Below are positions 34,426 through 43,870 of a stretch of DNA of 64,000 nucleotides, piece by piece (within the stretch, counting starts at the first letter, position 1; every line of letters begins with the position of its first letter). The position numbers and the translations under genes are program-made. The stretch is from an uncultured Cocleimonas sp. GTDB taxonomy: Bacteria; Pseudomonadota; Gammaproteobacteria; Thiotrichales; Thiotrichaceae. The stretch is from the NCBI RefSeq assembly GCF_947495625.1, contig NZ_CANLZW010000021.1:21119-85118 (forward strand), in the 5' to 3' direction. The notes under the pieces were generated by a model, which searched no databases, had not been told where the DNA came from, and saw nothing but the letters and a program-made list of their open reading frames with translations.

Positions 34426-36867
34426 ATGAGATTTTATTCAATTCTATTTTTATTGGGGACAGTATCGCTCCAATTGTTTCAAACCTTACCTAATAATCGT
34501 GATTTATTCCCGGTTTGCTTAGCAATGAGCTTGACGCTAATCATTGTACTATTAGCCTTTCATTTCAAGGCTAATAAAGCGTTTAATCAGATAAAATCTC
34601 AACAATTATTGATAACTGTCCTGAAATCTTTAAGTATTTTCTTATTTGGTTTTGCTTTGGCAATGTTTGCTGCAAAAAAACAAATCGATAATCGTTTGTC
34701 AAATCAGTATGAAGGCAAAGAGTTACTGCTTCAGGGTAAAATTCAGAATATACCCAATGCGACTGAAGAGGGCGTGCGTTTTATATTAAACGTTGATAAA
34801 GCAGAGCTGATTAATGATGTAGCAAATGATAAAGACAATAACAGCGTCAATAATGACGTCAACAATGCCGACAGCAAAAACACTCAAAATATTCCTATCG
34901 ATCTTAAAGGTAAGGTCAGGCTTGGCTGGTTTAGACACCAGCAGTTAGTCAATGCAGGTGAGAAATGGCAATTTAAAGTCCGTTTAAAAAGACCGTCTGG
35001 TTTCATGAATCCAGGTAGCTTTGATTACGAGAAATGGTTGTTTACAGAACGGATAATAGCCACCGGCTATGTCCGAAAATCACAAACGTCTAATAAGCGC
35101 CTAGAAGAATCCAAGTGGTATTCAATTAACCGTTTACGTCAGACTATCCATGAAACCATTCAACAGAATGTTGAAAATAAATCTTCGGCAGCGGTACTTA
35201 GTGCCTTAACCGTTGCTGTTAGAACCCAACTGGACGATAGGCAATGGGCATTGCTGCAACAGTCCGGTACTAGTCACTTGATTGCGATATCAGGCCTGCA
35301 TATCGCGCTACTGGCAAGCTTTGCATTTTTACCTATCATGCTGCTTTGGAAACTGTTTCCACGTTTGAATGAACGTGTGCCTGTTCGTATAGCAGGTTCA
35401 ATCATGGGTGTTGTCTTTGCTTTAATTTATGCCATGTTGGCGGGTTTCACTTTACCCACACAGCGTGCTTTGTTGATGGTGGTGATTGGTGTTTGGGGGC
35501 TTAATAGCCGCAAAAATCATGACTCAACTACGGTGTTAGCCATTGCTTTGATTCTGGTGTTATTGCTTGATCCTCTGGCTGCAATGACAATAAGTTTCTG
35601 GTTATCATTTTTAGCAGTGGCAATTATTCTGTTTTTCATCAAACGCCAGCACCAAAAGCCACGCTGGATGATGGTTAAATTACAATTACTGATTTCTTTG
35701 GCAATGCTGCCGCTGACTATTTTATTTTTTGGAACAGCGTCTTTGACCTCTCCAGTGGCTAACTTAGTCGCTATTCCCTGGGTGTCTTTGGTGGTGGTTC
35801 CCTTGAGTTTATTGGCTTTGATAGTGATGCCGGTATCTACTGCTTTATCAGACCTACTGTTTAAAATAGCCGCCGTAGCGATTGATTATTTATTTGAGGG
35901 ATTGGAATTAATTGATGGGACAATGCTGTCTAAATTCTATCCCGCAGAAATTCCCATCAGTTTTTTGGTTTTGGCATTTGTTGGTCTGCTTTACCTGTTT
36001 GCACCAAAAGGTTTTCCTGCGCGTTGGCTTGGTGCGGTATTAATGCTACCTGCGGTGTTATTTTCACCCGATAAAATCAATCATGGCGAATTCACTTATA
36101 CCATGCTCGATGCTGGACAGGGCATGGCGTCAGTCGTTCAAACATCATCGCATACCTTGATTTACGACACCGGTACCAAAGCCAGTGAAAGCTTTGATGT
36201 GGGTAAGCTTGTAGTCATTCCTTATTTGCGATCTAAAGGTATCTCTAACGTTGATACGTTGTTGGTTTCTCATGAGGATATTGATCACCGCGGTGGCGCA
36301 AAATACATCCACGATAATATTCCTGTGACAGAAGTCATCAGCAGTGATCCGAGTGTCTTAGAAAATGCAAAAGTGAATGCCTGTGAAGGGAGTAAGAAAT
36401 GGCAGTGGGATAATGTTGATTTTGAAATACTCTCACCACCCGCTGTATATCCGCAAAATGATAATAATCGTTCTTGTGTATTGAAGGTGTCGAATGGCTA
36501 TCATTCATTGATGCTTACAGGAGATATCCAGAAATTGGCTGAGAATGATATGCTTGATAATTATCTGGAGACTAATCCAGAAAAACTCAAAACAGAAGTT
36601 ATCACTGTGCCGCATCATGGCAGTAAAACTTCATCGACTGTTGAATTTATCGAAGCAGTATCACCGAAAATTGGATTGATTACCGCAGGCTACCGAAGTC
36701 GATTTGGTCATCCTAAACCAGAAGTTAAAAAACGCTATGAAAGTAGGGGGGTGACCTTAATGAATACGGCGCATCATGGTGCGATTTCACTTCACTTTCC
36801 AGCTAAGGATAAGGCTATTGAAACAAAGTCCTATCGACTCACAAACCATGGGTTCTGGAGTCGATAG
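34426..36867 (+). CDS. comEC: DNA internalisation protein ComEC/Rec2
   Basis: An 813-residue channel protein for transport of single-stranded DNA across the inner membrane in natural transformation. Hydrophobic helices open the protein. An OB-like DUF4131 region follows (about 90-220), then the competence domain with QQSGTSHLIAISGLHIALLA and FTLPTQRALLMVVIGVWGLN. The C-terminal metallo-beta-lactamase-like domain has TMLDAGQGMASVVQTSSHTL, VSHEDIDHRGGAK and VPHHGSKTSSTVEF. It has a full complement of domains. A 17-18 bp G6 element core lies in frame at residues 773-778 (SRGVTL) without disturbing the family pattern. Confidence 0.93.
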   Translation: MRFYSILFLLGTVSLQLFQTLPNNRDLFPVCLAMSLTLIIVLLAFHFKANKAFNQIKSQQLLITVLKSLSIFLFGFALAMFAAKKQIDNRLSNQYEGKELLLQGKIQNIPNATEEGVRFILNVDKAELINDVANDKDNNSVNNDVNNADSKNTQNIPIDLKGKVRLGWFRHQQLVNAGEKWQFKVRLKRPSGFMNPGSFDYEKWLFTERIIATGYVRKSQTSNKRLEESKWYSINRLRQTIHETIQQNVENKSSAAVLSALTVAVRTQLDDRQWALLQQSGTSHLIAISGLHIALLASFAFLPIMLLWKLFPRLNERVPVRIAGSIMGVVFALIYAMLAGFTLPTQRALLMVVIGVWGLNSRKNHDSTTVLAIALILVLLLDPLAAMTISFWLSFLAVAIILFFIKRQHQKPRWMMVKLQLLISLAMLPLTILFFGTASLTSPVANLVAIPWVSLVVVPLSLLALIVMPVSTALSDLLFKIAAVAIDYLFEGLELIDGTMLSKFYPAEIPISFLVLAFVGLLYLFAPKGFPARWLGAVLMLPAVLFSPDKINHGEFTYTMLDAGQGMASVVQTSSHTLIYDTGTKASESFDVGKLVVIPYLRSKGISNVDTLLVSHEDIDHRGGAKYIHDNIPVTEVISSDPSVLENAKVNACEGSKKWQWDNVDFEILSPPAVYPQNDNNRSCVLKVSNGYHSLMLTGDIQKLAENDMLDNYLETNPEKLKTEVITVPHHGSKTSSTVEFIEAVSPKIGLITAGYRSRFGHPKPEVKKRYESRGVTLMNTAHHGAISLHFPAKDKAIETKSYRLTNHGFWSR
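36741..36759 (+). repeat. G6 element core inside the comEC coding sequence
   Basis: AAGTAGGGGGGTGACCTTA encodes part of ESRGVTL in the comEC frame. The core matches intergenic copies exactly (GTGACCTT variant as at 32443). The A5-6GTGCC left part is absent. Confidence 0.8.
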
Positions 36868-36914
36868 GTATTATAAACGAATTAGACAATTCTTAAGAAA
36901 TACCCCCACCTCCG

Positions 36915-36986
36915 CATAAACTCTATTTACGTTTTAAAGAGCATAAGTGAAATGAAAAACTCACTAAAAGTACGGGGGTGACTTAA
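36915..36986 (+). repeat. G6 element copy, internally deleted long form
   Basis: Starts with CATAAACTCTATTTACGTTT, which recurs at 58651. It jumps to GCATAAGTGAAATGAAAAAC and ends ACTAAAAGTACGGGGGTGAC; the core has one A-G-T-A-C substitution. It lacks about 95 bp present in the 58.6-kb copy and lies between convergent genes. Confidence 0.75.
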
Positions 36987-36996
36987 CATACGGTTG

Positions 36997-37992
36997 TTAA
37001 GTAAAATTCATCGTCACCCACAAGAAGGAACATCCCGTTAACGCCAGCATCGGTCCATCATTGGTATGCGGGCTAAATGCTTCAGCGACGGTCATAATGA
37101 TCGGCAAGAAGATCAATGAAATGATTAACTGAGTGCTGGTGAATAAATCGCTATACATCAGTAATACCACGATTGAAATGATATACACCATGGCGCTGCC
37201 TTCGAGGCTTCGTTGAAAATCGCCGTTCCAGAATTTACCGTTGTACCACAATGATCGCGTGCGGTACTTATGGCGCCCAAATCGAATCCCGATCGGTTCT
37301 GCCAAACCATCCCCAAATTCGTTAATCAGGTTAGGAATCATAATGATGATGGATGCCTTGCCGAAGATGATGATGAAAGGTAAATAAACAATGAATCTAA
37401 GGATATCTTCAAGCATGTCATAGCGCAGTGTATAAGGTCTATCTTCAATTCGATCCCAGGATACAAACGCATAGGCCAATATAGGAACTTTTCGCCTAAT
37501 AACATTCCATTCGGTAAAGATGGTTTTGAGTTGATCCATAAAAAACAACATACAGATAATATGTACTGCATCTTTACCCTCAATAACGAAGAATAGGGTA
37601 ATGACATATATCTTTAATTTTCGCCAGGGTCTTATTGCCAACTTTCTAATATAGTTGATCTTTATTTTAAAGCGATGGATGCTCCATGAAAAAACCACTT
37701 TTCCCAATAATTCAATGAATACTGCAAAAATAAAAGCGAAATAAATATTGGGGTTTATTTCTGGAAGGATGCCCTTAGCTTCCAGTCCCAACAGTGTGGC
37801 AATGCCAATTCCGTAAACGAGTAAAGAAAAATAGACAAATGTGTTTTCCCCTCCCCAATCATATTTTTTATTTTTTAAGCCGTAAGGGTCAGCAAATAAA
37901 GTTTTAAAGTAAATGTCACGAGATTCGTGAGCTGACATTGTTGCTGATTTTAAGCTGCGCATGTTTGCTAGCATCGTGCTGATTTTTTCCAT
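36997..37992 (-). CDS. Dolichol-kinase/phosphatidate-cytidylyltransferase-like membrane protein
   Basis: A 331-residue multi-spanning protein. The C-terminal third has NEFGDGLAEPIGIRFGRHKY, then RSLEGSAMVYIISIVVLLM and a closing TVAEAFSPHTNDGPMLALTG. This GDGLAxxxGxxFG...RSLEGS...E..SP...D layout is that of CTP-dependent polyprenol/phytol kinases and CDP-diglyceride synthases. The N-terminal half has further helices and no recognised domain. A role in lipid or isoprenoid phosphorylation is inferred. It is monocistronic, with G6 elements on both sides. Confidence 0.6.
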   Translation of the reverse strand: MEKISTMLANMRSLKSATMSAHESRDIYFKTLFADPYGLKNKKYDWGGENTFVYFSLLVYGIGIATLLGLEAKGILPEINPNIYFAFIFAVFIELLGKVVFSWSIHRFKIKINYIRKLAIRPWRKLKIYVITLFFVIEGKDAVHIICMLFFMDQLKTIFTEWNVIRRKVPILAYAFVSWDRIEDRPYTLRYDMLEDILRFIVYLPFIIIFGKASIIIMIPNLINEFGDGLAEPIGIRFGRHKYRTRSLWYNGKFWNGDFQRSLEGSAMVYIISIVVLLMYSDLFTSTQLIISLIFLPIIMTVAEAFSPHTNDGPMLALTGCSFLWVTMNFT

Positions 37993-38107
37993 TCATCCTC
38001 CATGATGTTGAAAAACTCAGTTTAAGACTAGCAATATTTCACGCTAATATCTTACATGTTATGCAATATGGTTAAAATTTAAGCACAAGCAAATAAAAGT
38101 CCTAAAT

Positions 38108-38134
38108 AAAAAAGGCCTAAAACCAGGGGGGTGT
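38108..38134 (+). repeat. G6 element copy, degenerate
   Basis: A6 GGCCTAAAACCAGGGGGGTG: the left half and G6GTG are kept but AGTA has become ACCA. It lies between two minus-strand genes. Confidence 0.65.
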
Positions 38135-38214
38135 GAATGTACAGGAAGGCTATGCAGGGTGACTGTTAAAAGTGATTACATTCAAGCAGATATAATAGCT
38201 CTCCATTGGCGAAG

Positions 38215-41200
38215 TTATAGCTCTCCTAATGCTACTTTTTTAGAGGTGGCGAAATCAGTCTTGCCACTACCTAATTTAGGTACGGCATTGACATTGATAA
38301 AGGCAGAAGGAATCATCAACGGATTCATGTCGGCATCAATCAACGCTTTTTTAAGCTCTCTACTCGACATTTCATTAACAATTAATAGTGTTACTTTCTC
38401 GCCTTTTTTATCATCAGGTAAATTAACAGCAACTAACTCAAGCTCTGGGTCACCGAGTGCGGTTCTGATTTTCTCTTCTACCGCGGAAAGGCTGACCATT
38501 TCACCGCCAAGTTTTGCAAACCTCGAATAACGATCGACGATGGTACAGAATCCATCTGAATCTAGATGACCTTTGTCTCCACTTTTGTACCAACGATGAT
38601 TATCCATCTCTACAATAACGTCATCCGTTTTATCTGCTTGATTGAGATAGCCTTTCATCACCTGCGGCCCTCCAATCAAAATTAAACCATCTTCACCCGT
38701 CGCAAGTTCCTCAAGAGTGTCTGGGTCAACAATGCGAAAACTTGTCCCAGGTAAAGGCATACCTACTGTTCCTTGCTTATTACCTAGTTGTGGCTTCCAG
38801 TAATTGGTATCCAGTTCATCCGGGATATTCACCGCAGCAACTGGGGATGTTTCAGTGGCGCCATAACCTTCTAACAGTTGTTTGTTAAATTTAAGGGTAA
38901 AAGCATCACGAGTATCCGGGTTTAATCGCTCGGCACCTGCAATTACTAAACGCAAAGGTCTGAGCATTAGCGGGTGCACCTTTTTATTCATGCTGTATAA
39001 GCGTAAGAAGGTCGATGTGCCAAAGAGCAAGGTAGCTTGATGTGTGGCAACACCTTTAGCGATAGTGACAACATCAGTAGGGTCGGGATGACAAATTATC
39101 GGAATGCCTTCTGATAAAGGCATAAAGGTTGTCGCTAATAGGCCGAATGCATGAAAAGTGGGAAGCGTAGACATAACGATATCGTTTTCACGAGTATTCA
39201 ATACATCTGCCACCTGGCGTGAATTTGCCGCCAGATTTAAGTGGCTTAATTCCACACCCTTGGGAACACCTTCACTGCCACTCGAAAATAATATCGCTGC
39301 GGTATTTTCCAATTTGATTGGTTTAATAAACATCCATTGAAGAATTTTGGTTGGTAGCAGCATCACAGAGATCAAAGTGAATAACATTCTTGCTTTGGAT
39401 AATTCTGCTTTAAACTCTTCTAAATAGATCAGTTTCGTTTCTGGCAGTATCTCTTTGATTTTTATGCCACGTTGTTCCAGTTTATGAAGGAATTTTTTCG
39501 AAGTGTAAACAGTTTGAATGTCCGCACTTTTTATTGCCCCTTGAATAGCTTCTGGACTAGCGGTGAAGTTTAGATTAACCGCTGTTTTGCCAGCCGATAA
39601 AACTGCCATATTTGTGATGGCACCGCCAACACTTGCTGGTACTAAAATACCAATATTTTGTTCAGGGCTCTTCTTTTTAATCAAGCTAGAAAAAGCGAAT
39701 ACACCCGTAATAAATTTATGATGACTAACAGGGTCTCCGGTAATATCGGTAGCCGCCATTTGAAAGCTCATGCGCTTCGCTGTTTTTAACCAGGACACAG
39801 GAATAGGGTCGAGTGTTTTGGAATATTTTTGCCAGGAAGTAAAAGATAAGTCGAAAACTCGACGCTTTAACTGGTCCGGAGTGGTATCTGCAGGTAACGG
39901 TTTACCAAAGGCGACGATCACATCCCGTTTAAAACCTGATTGGCGGGAATCTTTCAGGAATCCGCTTGAGCGGGAGAAACGACTGCCCCAGAGTCCATGC
40001 AGGTAGAAGGGCACGATTCTCGCTTTAGTGCCCTCAATAGCGCGTTGATAACCACGTTTGAATTCAGAAAGCTGACCCGTACGACTAATCGTTCCTTCAG
40101 GGAAAAGACAGACTGCTTTACCATCTTTGAGTAATTGTTTTATTTTATCGATAGAACCCGAACTGTCGCCACTATTAATCGGAATCGCGCCAAACATTTT
40201 TAGTACGCCTGTAAGGTACCAGCGTTCATAATAACCACGCTCAATCACAAAATTAAGCTGTCGCGGACTGGCTATTTGAACCAATGCCCAATCAACAAAA
40301 CTGATGTGGTTACCCAGCAGCAACATGCCACCAGAATGGGGTAAATTCTCAAACCCGATAACTTTCATGCGATAGCGTGCTGCAAATATTCTGGCAACGA
40401 TAAAGCGCAATAAGGACTCTGGTATTTTAAAGATGGCATAAAGAGTCCCTAGAAAAGCAATCAGTGCCAGACCCCAGAGTATTCCGGTGCTTCCAAATTT
40501 GTAGTAACTAAGAATCGTGGTTGTAGCCAGAAATAACAACATCACACTGAACTGGATGAGGTTGTTAGTGGCTAACATTCTACCTAATTGATTATTTTGT
40601 GCGTGATACTGTAATAGTGCATTGAGTGGAACAACAATAAAGCCGCCCATAACCCCAAGGAACATAAAGTTTAAGGCTTGTAACACACTCGAATCAAACG
40701 CTCTAATGAGGATTAAAGAGATGGTGATGCCAATCGCACCTACAGGCACTAAACCCGTTTCGATATGATCTCTTGATACTCTGCCAGCGATTAAAGAACC
40801 AACCATCACACCGATACCGGCAAATGCCATCAAGCCTTGGACAACCGCAGTATTGGTAATACCCAAGAATTCTTTAGCGTAAGCAGGGTAAGTGGCTAAA
40901 ACAACTTGTGAAATTGCCCAAAAGATTGAAAGTCCTAAGATCGATAACCAGATATAAGGATGGCGTTTTGCTAAGCGGATATTTCTCGCTTGAGTTCTGC
41001 CGTGAAAATAATCATCCCAACGAAAAGACATTTTGCTATTGGTTTCATTGGTTTTTGGTAATCGGTAGGCTAAGACTAATTCAATCGAGGTTAAAGCAAC
41101 CAGCACCCAGCCAAGCGGTGCCATCATTTGAATCAGGGAATCTTTATCGGTAATTTCAAAGCCAGCAATTATATTTTCGAATAGGATCGAGAAGAAAAAT

Positions 41201-41664
41201 GTTCCCAATAAAATACCAGTAGTGGTAACTGCTTGTAGTAGTCCATTTGCCTGAGCTAATCGTCGACTGCCCACCAGGCCTTTCACATAACCATATTTAG
41301 CAGGCGAGTAGAACGCGCTTTGCATGGCGAGCATAAAGGTCATGGCAAATGCTACCCAAAACCAGCCTTGATAATAACTAAAGGTTATTAGTAGCGTTAT
41401 CCCTAAAGCGACCCAGGCACTGACTCGCATTACGGAGTTCTTTGCATATTTGTCGGAGATATAACCTGTCGGCGTGAAGAGTAGAATAAACGGCAATAAA
41501 ATCAGTGCATTAACAATAGAAGTTAAAACGATTAATTCTGGACCATCGTAGTTTTTAAAGATGGTGTTCTGGATGATTATTTTATGTCCTAGATCTACAA
41601 ATGCATTCAAAAAAGCAACTGCTAAAAATGTAAATAATCCGGTAACTTTCAGGGCATTCTTCAT
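38215..41664 (-). CDS. aas: LplT-PlsC-Aas fusion: lysophospholipid transporter / 2-acyl-GPE acyltransferase / acyl-ACP synthetase
   Basis: A 1149-residue three-part fusion. Residues about 1-415 are an MFS transporter like LplT (VTGLFTFLAVAFLNAFVDLG, FYSPAKYGYVKGLVGSRRLA). Residues about 430-640 are a PlsC acyltransferase with GGMLLLGNHISFVDWALVQI (NHxxxxD) and CLFPEGTISRTGQL. Residues about 660-1149 are an AMP-forming ligase with AAILFSSGSEGVPKGVELSH, LLEGYGATETSPVAAVNIPD and YKSGDKGHLDSDGFCTIVDR. In E. coli LplT and Aas are two proteins that import and re-acylate lysophosphatidylethanolamine. Here the whole pathway is one chain. It is monocistronic. Confidence 0.9.
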   Translation of the reverse strand: MKNALKVTGLFTFLAVAFLNAFVDLGHKIIIQNTIFKNYDGPELIVLTSIVNALILLPFILLFTPTGYISDKYAKNSVMRVSAWVALGITLLITFSYYQGWFWVAFAMTFMLAMQSAFYSPAKYGYVKGLVGSRRLAQANGLLQAVTTTGILLGTFFFSILFENIIAGFEITDKDSLIQMMAPLGWVLVALTSIELVLAYRLPKTNETNSKMSFRWDDYFHGRTQARNIRLAKRHPYIWLSILGLSIFWAISQVVLATYPAYAKEFLGITNTAVVQGLMAFAGIGVMVGSLIAGRVSRDHIETGLVPVGAIGITISLILIRAFDSSVLQALNFMFLGVMGGFIVVPLNALLQYHAQNNQLGRMLATNNLIQFSVMLLFLATTTILSYYKFGSTGILWGLALIAFLGTLYAIFKIPESLLRFIVARIFAARYRMKVIGFENLPHSGGMLLLGNHISFVDWALVQIASPRQLNFVIERGYYERWYLTGVLKMFGAIPINSGDSSGSIDKIKQLLKDGKAVCLFPEGTISRTGQLSEFKRGYQRAIEGTKARIVPFYLHGLWGSRFSRSSGFLKDSRQSGFKRDVIVAFGKPLPADTTPDQLKRRVFDLSFTSWQKYSKTLDPIPVSWLKTAKRMSFQMAATDITGDPVSHHKFITGVFAFSSLIKKKSPEQNIGILVPASVGGAITNMAVLSAGKTAVNLNFTASPEAIQGAIKSADIQTVYTSKKFLHKLEQRGIKIKEILPETKLIYLEEFKAELSKARMLFTLISVMLLPTKILQWMFIKPIKLENTAAILFSSGSEGVPKGVELSHLNLAANSRQVADVLNTRENDIVMSTLPTFHAFGLLATTFMPLSEGIPIICHPDPTDVVTIAKGVATHQATLLFGTSTFLRLYSMNKKVHPLMLRPLRLVIAGAERLNPDTRDAFTLKFNKQLLEGYGATETSPVAAVNIPDELDTNYWKPQLGNKQGTVGMPLPGTSFRIVDPDTLEELATGEDGLILIGGPQVMKGYLNQADKTDDVIVEMDNHRWYKSGDKGHLDSDGFCTIVDRYSRFAKLGGEMVSLSAVEEKIRTALGDPELELVAVNLPDDKKGEKVTLLIVNEMSSRELKKALIDADMNPLMIPSAFINVNAVPKLGSGKTDFATSKKVALGEL

Positions 41665-41901
41665 GCCTTGTCTCCTAGGGTCATGCTTTTTTCCTATTTT
41701 GGTATTTATTATTAATATTTTATTTTTATGTCATTAAATTATGCGAATCAGTTTAGCATGAGAAAGTGTCACTGATACCAGTCTAATAACTTCCTATAAG
41801 AAAGTATTAAAAAGAGTAACGAAAGGTCTAAATTTTTAATGCTAATTGCTGTTTTACGTCATTTATCATGCTCTTGGAAATGACATTTGGAAACAATAGA
41901 C

Positions 41902-41915
41902 ATGAGCTAGATCAA
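41902..41915 (+). promoter_or_regulatory. Fnr-type box, small membrane protein promoter
   Basis: ATGAG-CTAG-ATCAA against the Fnr consensus TTGAT-N4-ATCAA (two mismatches, both in the left half). TAAAAT at 41937-41942 is placed as the -10 if the box is centred at -41.5, the class II activator geometry. Confidence 0.5.
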
Positions 41916-41979
41916 GGTCATTAACAGCAGAAATAGTAAAATGAAGCTAATTAAAGTGCTTTTTTGAGGAGCGGTTTAA

Positions 41980-42192
41980 ATGAAAGAGAATGATATAAAG
42001 TTAATCGTTAAGATTTTAATGTTTATTGGTTTTTTATTAATTGTGATTGGCGTAGGTTTAATATTTTTTACCAATATGCAAATTACCATTACTGGCGTAT
42101 TAGTCATTACCAGTATTCTCGGTATCGGTATATTCATTGCCATACCATCAAAAATTTATCTGACTATTCAGGCATTAAAAAAGAATGCCTAA
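41980..42192 (+). CDS. Small two-helix membrane protein, probably Fnr-regulated
   Basis: A 70-residue protein with two hydrophobic helices (about 8-28 and 35-55: FIGFLLIVIGVGLIFFTNM and ITGVLVITSILGIGIFIAIP) and a short basic tail. The ribosome site is GAGGAG. An Fnr-type box with -10 lies upstream, and hemN and fnr follow on the same strand. I recognise no family. The context suggests expression under low oxygen. Confidence 0.65.
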   Translation: MKENDIKLIVKILMFIGFLLIVIGVGLIFFTNMQITITGVLVITSILGIGIFIAIPSKIYLTIQALKKNA

Positions 42193-42288
42193 AGTATCTT
42201 TGTATTAACTAGAGCATTAACTGGTTTAACAGCTAGTACAATTAAAAAAGCATCTGTTAAATAGGCAGTTACAAGTTATTTTAAAAAC

Positions 42289-42302
42289 ATGATACAGATC
42301 AA
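42289..42302 (+). promoter_or_regulatory. Fnr-type box, hemN promoter
   Basis: ATGAT-ACAG-ATCAA matches the TTGAT-N4-ATCAA consensus at all but the first base. TATTCT at 42325-42330 fits as the -10 with the box at -41.5. It lies 68 bp before the hemN start. Confidence 0.65.
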
Positions 42303-42369
42303 AGTGAATAAGAATGATTAACGTTATTCTTTAGCCCATATTTTAAAAAGTACATCTCAGAGTAATACT

Positions 42370-43755
42370 ATGAAAATTGAATTCGATATCGAAAAAATCA
42401 AAAGCTATGACACAGCAGGCCCGCGATATACCTCATATCCTACTGCAGTAGCTTTTACACCATCGTTCACTGAAGTTGATTTTCGTAAACATGCCGAGCT
42501 TAGCAATACCGAGCAGGACAATGGTCCGATTTCGCTTTATTTTCATATTCCTTTCTGTGACACGGTTTGTTTTTATTGTGCCTGTAACAAGATAGCGACC
42601 AAAGATTATTCAAAAGCAGATACGTATCTTGAATATTTGTATCGAGAAATCGATATGCAAGCCAAGTTATATAATACCGATCGCGTCGTTGAGCAACTTC
42701 ATTGGGGCGGAGGTACACCTACATTTCTGAATCATCAGCAAATTAAAGATTTAATGGCTTATACGCGTAAGTCTTTCAATCTACTAGATAACGATACTGG
42801 TGATTATTCAATTGAGATTGATCCACGCAGTGTTAGTGAAGAAACAATTAAAGTATTACGCGAAGTTGGTTTCAATCGTTTTAGTCTTGGCGTTCAAGAT
42901 ATTGATGATGAAGTACAAAAGGCCGTTAATAGAATTCAGCCTTTTCATCAAACTAAAGGAATTATCGAAGCGTGTAGAGCTAATAATGCTAAATCGATCA
43001 GTATTGATTTGATTTACGGCTTGCCTCTACAAACCATTGAAGGTTTTGCCAACACACTAAAACATATTATTGAGGTTTCTCCGGACAGAATTTCACTCTT
43101 TAACTATGCGCATATGCCACATTTATTCAAACCTCAGCGCCGCATAGACGAAGCGCAGTTACCAAAATCTGAAGATAAGTTGGAAATACTGCAACACAGT
43201 ATCGAAACCTTAGTGAACGCTGGTTACAACTATATTGGTATGGATCATTTTGCAAAGCCTGAAGATGAATTATCAATCGCTCAGGAGCAGGGTCAGTTGC
43301 ATCGGAATTTCCAGGGTTATACAACTCATGCTGAATGTGATTTAGTTGCAATGGGCGTAAGTGCTATTAGTAGCGTGTATTACAGTTATAGTCAGAATGA
43401 GAAAGCCTTAGAGAAATACTATCAGCGTATCGATAAAGGTGAGTTACCTATCATACGCGGCCTAAGCATGATCGACGACGATATCGTAAGACATAAAGTT
43501 ATTCAGCAACTTAGTTGCCATTTCTCATTAAACTTCAAACAGATAGAAGAAGAATTTAATATCGACTTTAAAGATTATTTCAAATCAGAACTAAAAGAGC
43601 TGATCAAGTTTGAAGAAGACGAATTACTTACCATGGGTGCCAATCAAGTCAAGGTAACGCCCAGAGGACGTTTATTGATTCGCAATATCTGTATGGTATT
43701 TGATGTGTATTTAAAAGAACAAGTGAGCCAGCAGCGATTTTCTAAAGTTATCTAG
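42370..43755 (+). CDS. hemN: Oxygen-independent coproporphyrinogen III oxidase
   Basis: A 461-residue radical-SAM enzyme that converts coproporphyrinogen III to protoporphyrinogen IX without oxygen. The N-terminal YDTAGPRYTSYPTAVAF is the HemN start pattern. The cluster motif PFCDTVCFYCACN has CxxxCxxC plus the extra Cys of true HemN. Further blocks are LHWGGGTPTFLNHQQI, NRFSLGVQDID and YIGMDHFAKPEDEL. Length matches the family (about 455-460). An Fnr-type box upstream and the fnr gene downstream fit anaerobic control. Confidence 0.96.
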   Translation: MKIEFDIEKIKSYDTAGPRYTSYPTAVAFTPSFTEVDFRKHAELSNTEQDNGPISLYFHIPFCDTVCFYCACNKIATKDYSKADTYLEYLYREIDMQAKLYNTDRVVEQLHWGGGTPTFLNHQQIKDLMAYTRKSFNLLDNDTGDYSIEIDPRSVSEETIKVLREVGFNRFSLGVQDIDDEVQKAVNRIQPFHQTKGIIEACRANNAKSISIDLIYGLPLQTIEGFANTLKHIIEVSPDRISLFNYAHMPHLFKPQRRIDEAQLPKSEDKLEILQHSIETLVNAGYNYIGMDHFAKPEDELSIAQEQGQLHRNFQGYTTHAECDLVAMGVSAISSVYYSYSQNEKALEKYYQRIDKGELPIIRGLSMIDDDIVRHKVIQQLSCHFSLNFKQIEEEFNIDFKDYFKSELKELIKFEEDELLTMGANQVKVTPRGRLLIRNICMVFDVYLKEQVSQQRFSKVI

Positions 43756-43870
43756 TTTTTGTGGCTTTATTGCTTGGTTTCACAATTCTAAAATGATGTT
43801 TCTACCTATTAATAGGTATGTTAGGGTTGTTTATGAATAAAGCAGATTAAGATTTTTTAGCAGGTAAATC

